Source: Cryptomeria japonica (Eukaryota; Streptophyta; Pinopsida; Cupressales; Cupressaceae). Taken from it: a DNA stretch of 64,000 nt. The stretch covers positions 153,281,113 through 153,345,112 of the forward strand of contig NC_081405.1 of assembly GCF_030272615.1 (NCBI RefSeq), given 5' to 3'. Shown here piece after piece: positions 19,983-32,760 of the stretch; the stretch's first letter is position 1, and every line of letters starts with the position of its first letter. The translations under genes and the position numbers were made by a program. Below the pieces are notes generated by a model. It did not search any database, had not been told where the DNA came from, and saw nothing but the letters and a program-made list of their open reading frames with translations.

Positions 19983-21394
19983 ATGAAAATACCTAGGTTG
20001 TGAATTAGTATTCCAACCTCAATTGCAATTCAAAATCTCTACACCTAAGCCCTCTCTCATCAATTCACATTTCATAAAATTCAGCCCTTGATCTTAGGTG
20101 TGCCCTTTTTTATTATTTCACCCTAATTTGATCTTTGATCCTACCCCAATTTCAACCTTTAAAGCATATCCCCAATACTTATGCATTATGGTTTGATCCA
20201 CCGAGCTATATCTGGCATTAGAACCCCACTATCTTTCATTCCCCGAAAGTCAAAAAATATTGTTGGGACTAGGGAGACATACCACCATTGTCCCACTAAT
20301 TTTTCCCTAAATTTTGGGAGGATAATTTGGTGATCTTTGTATGTGGAAAATAGTGAATGCAAAATATTGAAAAGATAAACTAAGCAATTATCAGACACGT
20401 ATTTCAACCACACTCAAGACTAGGATGTTTAAGAAGAAAGAAAACTAGATAAACAAAATAAAAATAAATAAAGTGCAAATTCTATCTTCCTCCTTTGATT
20501 TGATTGTCCCTTGATTTGATGTGTGCTTTATATATGGTAGATACTTGATTGTGCTTCATGATAGTGAATACAAGGTGAAAACTAAGCTAATATGGGATAT
20601 AAAATACTATGCTAAATGGATGTGATTATGCAAAAAGATCAGTGAGCATTTCTGCATTATGAGGGTATAAAAATGAAAGTGGATGATTTTGGAAGGAAAA
20701 TGGGGGGTTTAAATAGGCTTAAATGAGAGATGCAGAGGCATGATAATGGGACATGTCCCTAAGAAGGTCATGTGTCATGGATGAGAATGTCATGTGTCCT
20801 TAAGAAGGAAATGTGTCATTGGAAGGACTGGCATGTGTCCCTGAGGACACATTTCCCATTTGGGAATGAGAGACCCAAATTGGAAGGTTCTATTCCAAAA
20901 GAGATTATAAAACCATGATATTCCCATGTTTGAGGAAATTTGGGATATTTTAGGGAATTTAAGATATTTTGGGAATCTGCACACATATGGTGAGAGCAAA
21001 GGATAAGGTTGACTAAAACCTTTTGTTAATTAGGTGGGTTAAGCTAGAGGAAAGAGTTAAATGGGGGTTAAAGGAGGATTAAAGCTAGGAGACATGTGGA
21101 GAAATAGAATTAATTAATTAATTCTATGAGAGAATTTAAGAGGAAAAACTCAACATGTATTAAATAATTAAATTGAAATTGATTTATTTAATAGAAGAAA
21201 AGGGTCAATTTAATTAATAAATTGATTTATGGTTGTCAAATAATTAATTAAAGGGAGATTATAGCATAATTAATAAGATTAATTAGTCAAAAGGAAGGAA
21301 CACTAATTAATTAAATAATATGTAATTACTTAATTGAAGGTGCTCGGGATAGCTAAATTCAATCAATTAAATTATTCAAATTTAGGTGTCAACA
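19983..21394 (-). repeat. End of GyE LTR, then GyB 3' LTR
   Basis: The first bases (CTTAGTGT) finish the GyE LTR; the junction with GyB is not resolved. In minus sense the GyB LTR starts TGTTGACACC at 21,394. It has an A+T-rich U3 with TTAATTAATT inverted repeats, and a TATA-like CCTATTTAAACC near 20,715. No gene in this stretch. The matching 5' LTR was not found intact on the right. Confidence 0.6.
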
Positions 21395-21405
21395 TTTTGC
21401 CCCTC
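21395..21405 (-). promoter_or_regulatory. GyB polypurine tract
   Basis: GAGGGGCAAAA in sense, directly before TGTTGACACC, the same form as in GyA. Confidence 0.8.
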
Positions 21406-22737
21406 ATTGTGGTGGCGCTAGAATAGCATCGGTGCAAAGACAATAAAACACCAATGACTCAAAGAATAGGGAGAAAGAAAAATGCCCTTGGCATACAGAG
21501 GAAAGAAGGGCAAGAAATGGGTTTAGCATGCGAGACTGGCACTCAAAAAGATTTACTAAAGCAAAAGAACGAGGTGAATGCAATGAAAATGCAAATGTGA
21601 ATGAATCACAAAGCACAAGTATCTTTGGTAACAATTTCCATTTTTAGCAAGCACTTACTTTACTTTAGCACCATATATGACACACCGAGGTACAAAGAAT
21701 TGGGATGTTTTTCACACAATGCATGGACTGACTCAAATAAACACACAAACAAGGTTAGTCTAGCACCACACAGAATTACTGAGAATACTGCAAGAAACAG
21801 TGCTAGAAAAACCACAAGCAAAGAGATATGTCCCAATGTAACATGAGATAACCAAAACCTCATGAGGGAAAAACATGGAACACATCAAAAACACACCAAG
21901 TAGAAAGAAAAACCCACAAGATCAAACCCCTAGATTTGTTATTCTTAGCACATCATGATATGAAAGATCATGGTGGCTAAGAAGACATCAAATATAGGTG
22001 CTTAATAGATAAACAAAGATAAAAAGGAATCAAATCCAACACAAATTCCTAAGATATCTTTTGCCAAGGAATGACTGACGGATAAAGATTTGATGATGTC
22101 TAACTAGAGGAAGGATACATCCTGTGCAGATTGACGATTGGATAAAGGACTAGTGAGAATTATTTCAAAAAAGGGAACTTGATATGATCATGATGACCAA
22201 GATGCTCATTAATACTTGTCAAAAAATGAGAGAATGAGATATGATCTTGAGGACACAATCAACGCGCACATATGAATAGCAAAACTTGATTATACAAAAA
22301 CTCACCTAAACATGACCGACTAAAACCTCACATGGGACAAAGCTAACACTATGTACAAAACCCTACACAATTCCCATGTACAAGGAAACTACAATCAAGA
22401 GACCACTGCACAGAATCTCAGAAAAGGGTAAGCAAGGGAAATATGTACATGTGCATTTATTTCAGGCCAGTAACGAAGGATACGGTACCAAGATAGGATC
22501 GAAAGGAGCAACAAAAGGATAATGGAACTACCCTTACACATAGTGCCTATTTCTAGGTTTTCACCATATATACATACCCAAAGTGCCACAAAAAGTATTT
22601 TTCACCATAGGATGGTTTTTTTTCCCTTTTTTCATTTTTTATTTTTATTTTTTCATCATTTTTTCAATTTTGTTTGGATTTTTTGGATTTTGAATGATAC
22701 ATTGTCATGACTTATGTATAGAATCTTTTTAAATGCG
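21406..22737 (-). other. GyB tail between integrase and PPT
   Basis: 1.3 kb without a gene. At the place where GyA and GyC carry PMD, none is seen here. Near 22,550 lies CTAGGTTTTCACCA, then a T-rich run up to the integrase end, as in the sister elements. Confidence 0.6.
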
Positions 22738-23297
22738 AGATATTTAGGGGTTTATTAAGAGGCTCCCCTTTTGGAGTGGATAACTAATAGGATCTTGAAC
22801 CATATTTTGCTAAGATTACATATGGTCCTAACCAATTGACTTCAAACTTTCCTTTCTTTTCTTTGTCCTGTTATTTCATGGATTTTCTTTGAGCACTATA
22901 TCACCAACCTCAAATTCATGAGGATGAACGTTCTTTTGGTATTGTCTCTTGGGCCTAGTTTTATATACTTGTAAGTGATCATATGCTTTCTCACATTGTT
23001 CATCAAGAAGATCTAGCTAAGCTATCCTTTCCAACCTATAATCTTCATCACACAAAATCTTTCAAGGATATGCATAAGGATGGTAACTCAACCTCAATTG
23101 GCAAAAGTGCCTTGGCACCATATACAAAGGATTACGGAGTAGCTCTAGTGGGAGTTCGGATAATGATGTGATATGCCCATATGGCAGGATTTAGATGGAG
23201 ATGCCAATTACAACTAGTTTCATTGACAACCTTTTTCAGGATACATAGCAAGGTTTTATTAGTTGCCTCAGCCTGGCCATTACCTTATGGGTAATAT
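22738..23297 (-). pseudogene. GyB integrase, C-terminal part
   Basis: Reads NGQAEATNK (with the catalytic Glu) near 23,250, WHLHLNPAIWAYH, then the C-terminal module with WLGPY and LSTPKGEPLNKPLN. A TAG at 22,784-22,786 sits right after SY, the same codon position as the TAG in GyA. Separated from the catalytic core by CoA, which inserted at TAATA. Confidence 0.8.
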
Positions 23298-24196
23298 GTT
23301 GGCATTATACACTCAGATGATAAAGGTGGATGTTTTCATTGATGGCAACAAGGTTCCACAGGTTCAACCGGAAATAGACTTCACCTACCAACATCGACAG
23401 ATACAACAAGGCTTATTCACACCGACATCCAGTTTACACCGGTAGAAGATTATATCAGCATTTCAGGCCGACTTGGCAATAGTATTGTTTATGTGAAATG
23501 AATTGTAATGTAAATCATAATTGTATGGTTGACATGTTGTATTGTAAAGACTCATATATTTATGAGCTCTTATAGGTCATTTGAAATGTATGAAAGCGGT
23601 AAAATGAGATAAGATAGGATATGATAAAGAATAGTTGTATATGCATTTTGATGTGTTTATTTTGGAATGAATAAGAAGCAGAGCAAAGCAAAGACTATTT
23701 TGTATAAGAAGAATCATTTGACAGCATACCGACTAGGGTTTTTGGTAGAGGTAAAACCAGTATAAGACAGAGCACAATAGCAAACTCATCTAGTATTTTG
23801 ATGCAAGTTGTAAGGGTTCATTTTATGTTTACATCAGTGTGATGTTGTAGTCAATGAGACTCCACTTTTGTTGTTGAGCAGTGAGCTCTAGACAGTTGGC
23901 CTTCCTGCATGTGCAGGCCCCCTTTGTAATAAATAATATTTATTCATATGGTGAATGAGTAAATATTATGGGTCACGAATCCCACTTTTCCCTTACTGGG
24001 TTTCCTCACCAAAATATTTGTGTTATGGTGTGAATTGATGTTGATTCCTTTATTTCTCCTTGTTGCATTATTATTTTCTTAGCGGCATATTAATCTCAGT
24101 TACATAATTGCAAATAAGTTTAAATCTTTTATTCACCAATTTGATATTGATTCACCCCCCCTCTCAATGTCTTTGGGATTAATCAATTATCTAACA
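23298..24196 (+). repeat. CoA 5' LTR
   Basis: 899 bp, TGTTGGCATTATA to ATTATCTAACA. Confidence 0.92.
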
Positions 24197-24198
24197 AT

Positions 24199-24210
24199 TG
24201 GTATCAGAGC
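24199..24210 (+). promoter_or_regulatory. CoA primer binding site
   Basis: TGGTATCAGAGC, two bases after the LTR: the standard plant Copia PBS for initiator tRNA-Met. Confidence 0.92.
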
Positions 24211-24222
24211 CTAGACCTTTAT

Positions 24223-25382
24223 TTGCAGAAGCCTAACAGCTTGAGGAAGATTTTGGAACCGGTACCAATGGAAAGTTTTAGACAATTGTTAGAAGGGGAT
24301 CTTGAAGATTTTGATGCAGAAAAAGTAAAGAATATCAAACTGGAAGAAGAACTTAGATCTGCTCGAGAATTCATCAAAGCACTTCAAGAAAACCTAGCCA
24401 TGGCATAGAATAAGAGAAAATAATTACATGTGCAATTGCAAAAACAAGATGATGAAGAAAGAGAAACTCTCAGAGATATTGCAGAGAAACTGAGACAAGA
24501 GAATATTACCATGAAGAATGAGATGCAAGATTTAACCATGAGATTATGTAAGGATATTGAAGATAGAAAGAAGAATCAGAAATATTTGACCGGATGACTT
24601 AATGAAAGATCAAATGAATCTATAAGGCTTAGTCATGAAAATGATATGTTTAAAACAGAGTTGATTCAAATGCAACATGACAAAGAGGAACCTATGAGAC
24701 AACTTAGCACTCTGGAAAGTGAGTTGGTCACTACAAATGAATACAAAGACAAATTCAAAAAGAGCTCAGCCAAGCTTGATGATATGGTAAAAAATCAAAG
24801 ACCTGATAAAGATACAATTGGACTTGGATTTGAACATCAAGAAAGTTTTGGAATCGCAAATAATCATGATCACAACAAACTGGTAAGTCAACCTAATTCT
24901 TATAAATTCAATGGAAAATGTTTTAATTGCAACAAATTGGTCATAGAGAAAATCAATGCAGATATAGGAATAATCAGAATACAAACTCATTTACCAATCA
25001 ATGTTCCAAATGCAATAAATATGGTCATCAATCAAATGATTGTAGAATGAATGTAAAATGCTAGGCTTGTGGTAGATTTGGACATTTATCTAATCAATGC
25101 AGAACTCAAACCGGGCAAGGTTATGGAAAAGCTATTCAAAGAAACAATGTGACTTGTTATGCATGCAACAAGATTGGGCATATTGCAAGATTTTACAGAA
25201 GAAATAATGTACCGGCAAACAACAGAGGATCTAATGTCAAAGGCAAGGAAAAGGTGAATGAAATCAAGCAATAATTCTCTAAACAATGGGTCAAGAAGAC
25301 AAATCAAAGAAATCATGAATCTAGCTTTGCACTGGCAGAACAAAGCAATCCTGCACCGGCAGGAAATTCTTCATCCAACTAA
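24223..25382 (+). pseudogene. CoA gag remnant
   Basis: Begins close to the PBS with a coiled-coil stretch rich in Glu and Lys (LEEELRSAREFIKALQENL and following). Zinc knuckles then follow: CFNCNK near 24,920, truncated by frame loss; C-stop-ACGRFGHLSNQC near 25,065; CYACNKIGHIARFY near 25,160, where the last Cys is Tyr. The N-terminal capsid-like part normal for Copia gag is missing. Stops and a frameshift interrupt it. By family, zinc knuckles bind element RNA. Confidence 0.75.
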
Positions 25383-25706
25383 GGAATAATCCTTAGGGGT
25401 AAGGCAACTAATTGAAGATCATGCATTTTTTCCCTCGGATGATGGTAAAGTCATAATCCTTCTTTACCGACACATATGTTGAGTTACAATATAAATTCAC
25501 TTAACCAGCAAAGCATTTAATGTGGTTGTTAGTTAAATTTTTGGCTATAAAGTATTGAAATTTATCATTTCGACTCACCAAGAATTCAAGCATTCGAAGA
25601 GCATAGAAGTACAGCACCAACATTCAAGAAGCAAAGAAGCAAAGATTTTCTAGGGCATCCAAGGTTTACACTTGCATTCAACAGAAAAAGGTATTTATTT
25701 TACGTC

Positions 25707-28700
25707 ATGGCTTCTTCATCTTTTGATCATGAATTCATAGAAAACCCTACTGTTGTGGACAATATCAAACATCCTAGGCTATTTTTTAAGATAATTCCTA
25801 AGATAGCTAAGATGGAAGACTCTATTGGAGCATTTTCAAAAAAATTGAAGGGAGTCGCATTTGCAGAAGACCCTAGGGCATACATTCACTGTAATATTGA
25901 AGATTTAGGGTCTGAAAAGATAAACAACATGTTTATGGAAGTCATCACAAACAACCAACGTGTAATCAAACCTGAACATAAGATTGTGGAAGATTTAGGG
26001 TTAGTAAACATCATTTATATGCCTAAATTCAAAGATTAAACTATTTGATAGGTTTTAAGTAGAGTTCACGGTGAATTATTATGGCTTGACTTTGTCTTAA
26101 AAATCACCAAGGAAGCTATTAAAGTTGTTATAGGTTTACCCTCTACCGGCACAAGGCCTCAGAAGAAGAAGAAAATTCCAAACAAAGGTGTTGTGAATCT
26201 AAACGGCGCTACATCTGATAACAAATCCCTCAGGGTAAGTGACATAACTGATGGCAATGTTAAATATGCAAGCATGGTTATTGGTTACAAGGTTGCATAC
26301 ACAAAAAAGGTTAAATTTTGTAAAGAATAATACAAAAATTGATCTTTGTGAATGGTTAAAAGATGAATTGATAGATAACCTGGACAAAATCAAGGGTGAT
26401 AAAAAGGGAAAATTCAAATTTGGGAATTTACTTGTATGTTTGGTGCTATACTTCTCAAAGGAGATTCCCGGTATAGGCCATAGAGACTTTGCCTATGATA
26501 TTTCTATTGGAAAACAAATTAAAGAGGAAACTTCCGGCATGGGTTCAGAAAGAAACAAGTAGGTTTGGGGATACTTCAAAAACTTTCAAGCAAGATTGAA
26601 GCAAAGGGAAAGAATCCCTCAGAGTATTGTTGATAAGTATGACAAATTGATATGCTTTGTATGGATGGAATTTCTCACACCTAGAACTGTTTGGGTAATA
26701 GAAATGGGATATGAAGTGGACACCAACATTCTAGAAACTTATGCCAAGAGACTTCTAGATGCCCCATTGGAACCTACTGAGAATATTTTTGGCACTGCTG
26801 AAACCATAGAGAAAGATGTTTCTATCCAGAAGAAAAGAAAGAAAAGGGATAAAACATTGAAAGATGCTACAAAATTTGTTGAAGATGTTACAAAGGGATT
26901 ATTGAAACTTGAACAACTGAGTGATGTTGTTGCAAGCATAAAAGAAAGAAAGTCTGACCAGCAACCAGTAACACATGTTTCCCCTATTGTTACCTCATAT
27001 GAGACTGATAGTGACAAAGCTATGGAATTTAAAAGGGTGGATAGGAAGAAGAGAAAATCTCAATCGGCACTTGCTCCATCACCTAAGAAGACAAGGACAC
27101 TTAGGAAGAAAGAACAGGTTGTGAGAGAGCCTAGTGGTCCAAAGAAGAAGATTGCACAGAAGCAACTGACACCAAATATATTTATTGCACAGAAACAACT
27201 GACACCAAATATATTTGATACACTTTCCCCAGAAGAGCTCGTTAATGAAATAACTCAGGATGGTAATCTCAGCAATGTCAGTAAGTTTTATCATTCTTTT
27301 AATGATTCAGATAAGAACACTATTGAAGAAAGCATAATCTTGTATTTAGATATATATAAGAAAGTTCTTATTGAAGTCATTGGTTTTCTCCCCAATGACT
27401 TATATCTAAGACTTGAGGCAAAAAGAATGTTCATCAAGGAATTGGATAAGAAATTGAAGGTTGAAGCACTGTTGGTTGTTCATCCAGCTAAGTCTAGACA
27501 AGAAATAGATGAATTGATAGTAGAAGCTAACACAACTATTTTTGTAAGTGGTCACCGATAAGTAAGCCTCACGGCCGACAGGATAAAGGAAATTGCAGGT
27601 CAAACAACAGACAAATGGGATATTTTCTTTGTGGAGAAAGAGAAAAGAGAAGAAAAAGAAAGACAAAAAGTTGATAAATCTTTTACTAAGGTATATCAAA
27701 AAGGAGATAAAGGGAATAATAAAGTTGGCAGTGTTCCTAACTTAAAAATAAAAGATAACTTACCACCGTCGGCTCAGGACACCCCACCAGTAGCAGCAGA
27801 GGCACGAGCAGAAGTACTGAATCAGCCCACAAAAAACACATCAGAGGAAGAAAAAGAAACAAATGTCATTGATCCCGAGTCAAACATTCTATTCCCAATG
27901 AAGGTTGACACTCAGGACATCAAGATTATAATGGATGATACCTCTATTCCATAAATTGGTAAGGACAGCCCAGTGACACTCCTTTAAATATTGATATTGA
28001 TAAAATAATTGTTGATGATGCAAATAAAGTTGTGGATAAAGAATGTTTTGAGGAGAAGAAATCAGAATCTATAAATATTGAGTTTTTTGACTTACCAGTA
28101 AAGGCAGTTGACACTCAGCGGGATATAAATAATGATGACATACATATAGATACTACAAAGGTCATTGATGTTGAGATACCGGTAGATAAAGCAAAAGAAC
28201 AGATAGCATCTCAACCGCTAAAGCAAAAGAATGAGAATGAGGAAGAGGAAGAGATTAAGATAGCTGAACAGAAAACAAAGGAAGGGTCAAAGAAATCAAG
28301 AGAAGAGAAGAAAGATAATGCAGAAACTAGCACCTCTCCCGGTACTTCAATTATGGATTTTAGACCAACAACTGTCATAGAAGTAATTTTGGATTCTATA
28401 AATAAAATAACGAAGTGTAATGCCTTAACATTTAAGACTATCAATGATTCCCTACCAACTTTGCAAATGATTGCACCAGAGTGCAAGGTAGATCATATTG
28501 TTGGCTTGATAGGTAAATTGGACACATTGTCCAAATTCATTTCTACTAACATTTAGACATTAGACAAAATAAATGAGAAGAATATTCATGAAAAAGTTAA
28601 TAAAGAAAAGGAAGTATTCTTTAGTAAAACAATAAAGGAATGTACTCAACAGATTGATACACTTCTACCGGCATTGAATTCTACCATTTTAGAGTATAAA

Positions 28701-29148
28701 GAATTATATCGGGAAGCTTGTAAACCACATCAACTAACAGAAGATATTGATGATTAGATTAGAAAAACTCAAAAGGAAATTGATGATATTACGAATGACA
28801 TAATTGGTTCTTCGGAACTAACATCAGTCATAGAACAGGAGATGGCTATATATGAGAAAAAGATTGTAAATCTTGAAAAAGAAAAGGCAAGACTGAAAAA
28901 TGAAAACTAGGAAGTTGAAGAATAAGCTTGGTCCAAGACTGGACAATCTAATCACTCACCGGTATGCACTATTAAAGGCTACAATTTAAGGAGATAGATC
29001 ATCGGAACAACAAATGCACTATCTTATTGGGATGATCAAGAAAATAGAAACTTTAATTATCAATAGTACGAAGTTCATGCAAGGTCTGAACTTAGTTCTT
29101 GCAGATATTTTTCAAGTTGTACACAACAGGCTTCATGGTTCTAAGTAA
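25707..29148 (+). pseudogene. CoA extra reading frame, unknown coiled-coil protein
   Basis: Starts at MASSSFDHEF and ends NRLHGSK before TAA at 29,146, in pieces across frames. The N-terminal third is probably globular: LGLVNIIYMPKFKD, then ITKEAIKVVIGLPSTG, then FGNLLVCLVLYFSKEIPGIG. The middle is basic, with KKRKKRDKT and a duplicated QKQLTPNIF (27,166-27,220). The C-terminal third is acidic and Lys/Glu-rich with likely coiled coils. It occupies the place of pol. The phrase ITKEAIKVVIGLP recalls the VTLEDVYRILQIP phrase of PMD proteins, but that is too weak to name it. Function unknown; could be a captured host gene or an env-position gene. Confidence 0.6.
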
Positions 29149-29347
29149 ATTTTTGAATTTTTTTTTGAAAATTTTTGACATCCTTTGTCATTGATGCTAA
29201 AGGGGGAGTGGTATAGTGAGAAAAATTTATTGAGTAAGGCATGGAGTAACGTATGCAGAAGATGAACAGGTCATTTGCTTAGGGGGAGCACTCACAATTT
29301 TAGATTCACATTTTTTAATTTTTCTCACGAGTGTTGCCATCAATGCC

Positions 29348-29359
29348 AAAGGGGGAGAT
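29348..29359 (+). promoter_or_regulatory. CoA polypurine tract
   Basis: AAAGGGGGAGAT, directly before TGTTGGCATT. Confidence 0.9.
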
Positions 29360-30265
29360 TGTTGGCATTATATACTCAGATGAGAAAGGTGGATGTTATC
29401 ATTGATGGCAATAAGGTTCCACTGGTTTGACTGGAAATAGACTTCACCTACCAACACCAGCAAATAAAACAAGGCTTATTCGCATCGGCATCCAGTTTAC
29501 ACTGACAGAAGATTATACCGGCATTCCAGGCCGACTTGGCAATATTATTGTTTATGCGAAATGAATTGTAATATAAATTATAATTGTATGGCCAACATGT
29601 TGTATTGTAAAGACTCATATATTTATTAGCTCTTGTAGGTCATTTGAAATGTATGAAAGCGATAATATGAGATAAGATAGGATATGATAGCAAATAGTGG
29701 TATATGCATTTTGATGTGTTTATTCTGGAGCAAATAAGAAGCAGAGTGGAGCAAAGACTATTCTGTATAAGCAGAATCATTTGATAGCATACCGGCTAGG
29801 GTTTTTGGTAGAGGCAGAGCCGGTATAAGATAGAGCACAACAACAAACTCATTCAGCATTTTGATGCAAGTTGTAAGAGTTCATTTTATGTTTACATTAG
29901 TGTGATGTTGTAGTCAGTGAGACTCCACTTTTGTTTTTGAGTAGTGAGCTCTAGGTAGTTGGCCTTCGTGCATGTGCAGGCCCCTTTTGTACTAAGTAAT
30001 ATTTATTCATATGGTCAATAAATAAATATTGTGGGTCACAAATCCTACTGAGGTTTTTCCCTTACTGGGTTTCCTCGCCAAAATATTTGTGTTATGGTGT
30101 GCATCGATGTTGATTCCTTTATTTCTCCTTGTTGCATTATTATTTGCTTACCGACATATTAATCTCAGTTACAGAATTGCAAATAAGTTTAACTCTTTCA
30201 TTCACCAGTTTGGCACTGATTCACCCCCCCTCTCAGTGTCTTTGGGATTAATCAATTATCTAACA
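29360..30265 (+). repeat. CoA 3' LTR
   Basis: 906 bp, ending ATTATCTAACA, followed by the TAATA duplication. Confidence 0.92.
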
Positions 30266-30879
30266 TAATATGGGGTAGACCAATGGTGTTGGATATGAAA
30301 TGTGGAACAAAGATCATAAATTTGTTAGTTTTTAAATGGTCTTCCATTGTCGGTAATAATAGTAGAGGGAACTCTGTAGCGGCAAGGAATGTGGTATAAG
30401 ATAAATTTGGAAACTTGGACACCAGTGGTAAGAGTAAGGGTAATGGCTTCAACCCACTCGGTCAAATACTCGGTAGCTATAATGATAAACTTATGTCCAT
30501 CTAAAGAAGGAGGATGGATTTTACCAACTAGATCAAGGCCCCATGTAGAAAATGGCCATGGTGTTATGATACGTTTCAAATCTTGTGCTAGAACATGGAT
30601 TAAGTAAAATGTTGCTGACAGGGTAGACATTTCTTAACAAACTCACATCAATTATGCTCCATTATGGGCCAATAATATCCCACTCTTAAAAGTTGTTTGG
30701 CAAGAACATATCCACTCATACGAGTACCACAAGTTCCAGAGTGCACTTCTTTCATCACAATATTAGCTTCATTTGAATCTATAAATCTAGCGAGGATGTC
30801 ATGATAGCTCTGATGATATTAGATTATCTCCTATAATTGTAAATTGGGCACATTAGCGAATGAGGTTACGACAATCATT
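30266..30879 (-). pseudogene. GyB integrase, zinc finger and catalytic core
   Basis: Core motifs: WGLDLVGKIHPPSLDGHKF with the first catalytic Asp, and IITDNGRPFKN with the second. The Glu lies on the other side of CoA. The upstream HHCC finger region is degraded by stops. By family it joins element DNA to the target. Confidence 0.8.
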
Positions 30880-31600
30880 TCAGGATATGTTGGGTGGAAG
30901 AGTGTTATCTTTAAGATAGGCATGAATATAATGATACCAGGGTGATTGGGGATCAACAATGTTGCTCACCATATTTGAACGTGATGTCTCAAAATATAGC
31001 TGGAGAAGTTGTTCGACAAAGAACTTATATTTCGGACTATCTGACTCCATTGCCATTAACGAACCAATAGTGGCCATTGCATCAACTGCCTTGTTTTGTT
31101 CTCTGGGGATTTGATCAAAGGTAATGTGTTTAAATCTCTTATTGAGGTCATCAACCATTCTTTTATATGGTAACAACTTAACATCCTTATTTTGGTACTC
31201 ATGATTTACATGTTTGACAACCAATTATGAATCCCCATAAGCAAGAATATCTACAATATTCTATTGTATAGCTATTTTGAGACCAGTGATAAGGCCTTCA
31301 TACTCAGCAATGTTATTAGTACATGATAAAGACAACTTGAAATATTTAGGAATAATATCCGCATGTGGCATGACAAATAAGAAACCTACCTCTGATCCAT
31401 TCTGTGTATGTGAACCATCAAAATAAAGTTTCCATGGAGTTTGCATTGCAACTGTACAAACATACTCATCTGGAAATTGTGCAATTAAAGGATGAGTATC
31501 TATCAGGGGTGTTTTTTCTAATTGATCTACAATTACTTGTCCTTTAATAGCCTTTTTGTCTACATATTGAATATTGAACTCATTGAGAAACATGACCCAT
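30880..31600 (-). pseudogene. GyB second RNase H (Tat-type)
   Basis: WKLYFDGSHTQNG carries the first catalytic Asp and TNNIAEYEGLITGLK the Glu. The end has PREQNKAVDAMA. This extra RNase H after the native one is a marker of the Tat lineage. The frame breaks near 31,240 at a stop. Confidence 0.8.
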
Positions 31601-32760
31601 TAGCCATACGATCGGTAAGAGTTGTTTTTTATAACAGGTACTTCAAAGGATGAATCTTATAGATAAGCTTAACTAAATGACTTAGCATGTAATGTCGAAG
31701 CTTTTGTGAACAAAATACAACAACTAGACATGGTTTTTCCATAGGTGATTAATTGAGCTCATATCCTACCAAGTTTTGGCTGATGTAGTAAATGGCACAT
31801 TCTTTCCCTTTATCATCATGTTGGGCAAGGACTGCCCCCACTGCAACTAGAGTAACTGAGATATATAAGAGGAATAGTCTTCCTGGAATTAGTGGCATAG
31901 ACACTAGAGAATGAGCTAGATATTATTTTATTCTATCAAATGCTTACTGACACTAAGCACCCCACTTGAACTTTGTACCTTTTTTGAGAAGATTTCAAAA
32001 TGCTTGACATTTATCTAGCTAGCTAAGGTATAAAGCATCTGACAGATTGTAGCTTTCCTTGGAGACTACGTAGATTCTTCAATGTTTTAGGAGGAGGCAT
32101 TTTTAGAATTTCCTTGAATTTCTTAGGATCAACCTCTGTGCCACACCCAGAAAGTATGAAACCTAGGAGTTTACCTGATGTAACTCCAAACACACACTTT
32201 TTAGGATTGAGGTGCAACTTGTACTTAGTCAGATGTTCAAAAATCTCTTCAACTAAATCTACATAATCCTCCAATATTTTATGCATGAGATCATGGAATA
32301 TTACTATCATAGCACATTGGTAGGTAGCACCAGCGTTCTTGAGACCTAAAGGCATGACTTGATAACAAAAAGTGCCCCAAGGATTAGTAAAGGTTGTTTT
32401 ATTCTGATCATCCTCTACAATTTTTATCTGGTTATAACCTGAAAAACAATCCATAAGGGAAATCATTTCATGTATTCTTGTCAAATCAACTAGGATATCA
32501 ATGTTAGGAAGTGGAAAATCATCTTTGGGGCATGCTTTGTTGAGGTCTCTAAAATTTGTACAAACTTGGATAGCTCCATTAGGTTTAAAAATAGACACCA
32601 TGTTAGAAATCCATTTTGAATAATAAATTGGTCGAATAAATTTGACTTCTAACAATTCCAATTCTACTTTGACCAATAATGCAATCTGCGGTGCATCTTT
32701 CAAAGATTTTGTTTAACAAGTTTAAAATTTGGATCAACAATTAGATGATGTATGACAAGC
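31601..32760 (-). pseudogene. GyB reverse transcriptase and native RNase H
   Basis: RT motifs are NFRDLNKACPKDDFPLPNID, SLMDCFSGYNQIKI, FCYQVMPLGLKNAGATYQ and NPKKCVFG. The active site reads EDYVDLVEEIF (32,257-32,265 and on): YVD is followed by Leu, and the residues normally between YVDD and the next helix are gone. This fits an in-frame deletion that kills the enzyme. The native RNase H part (31,601-32,020) is full of stops. Confidence 0.85.

Larger units (their letters stand above)
23298..30265 (+). mobile_element. CoA: non-autonomous Copia-type element
   Basis: 6,968 bp with a perfect 5-bp target duplication TAATA (23,293-23,297 and 30,266-30,270). Has 899- and 906-bp LTRs, PBS, a gag remnant and PPT, but no protease, integrase or RT. 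Instead it has about 3.4 kb of a coiled-coil-rich reading frame that I cannot name. The LTRs differ visibly at many sites, so it is older than GyA. Confidence 0.92.
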
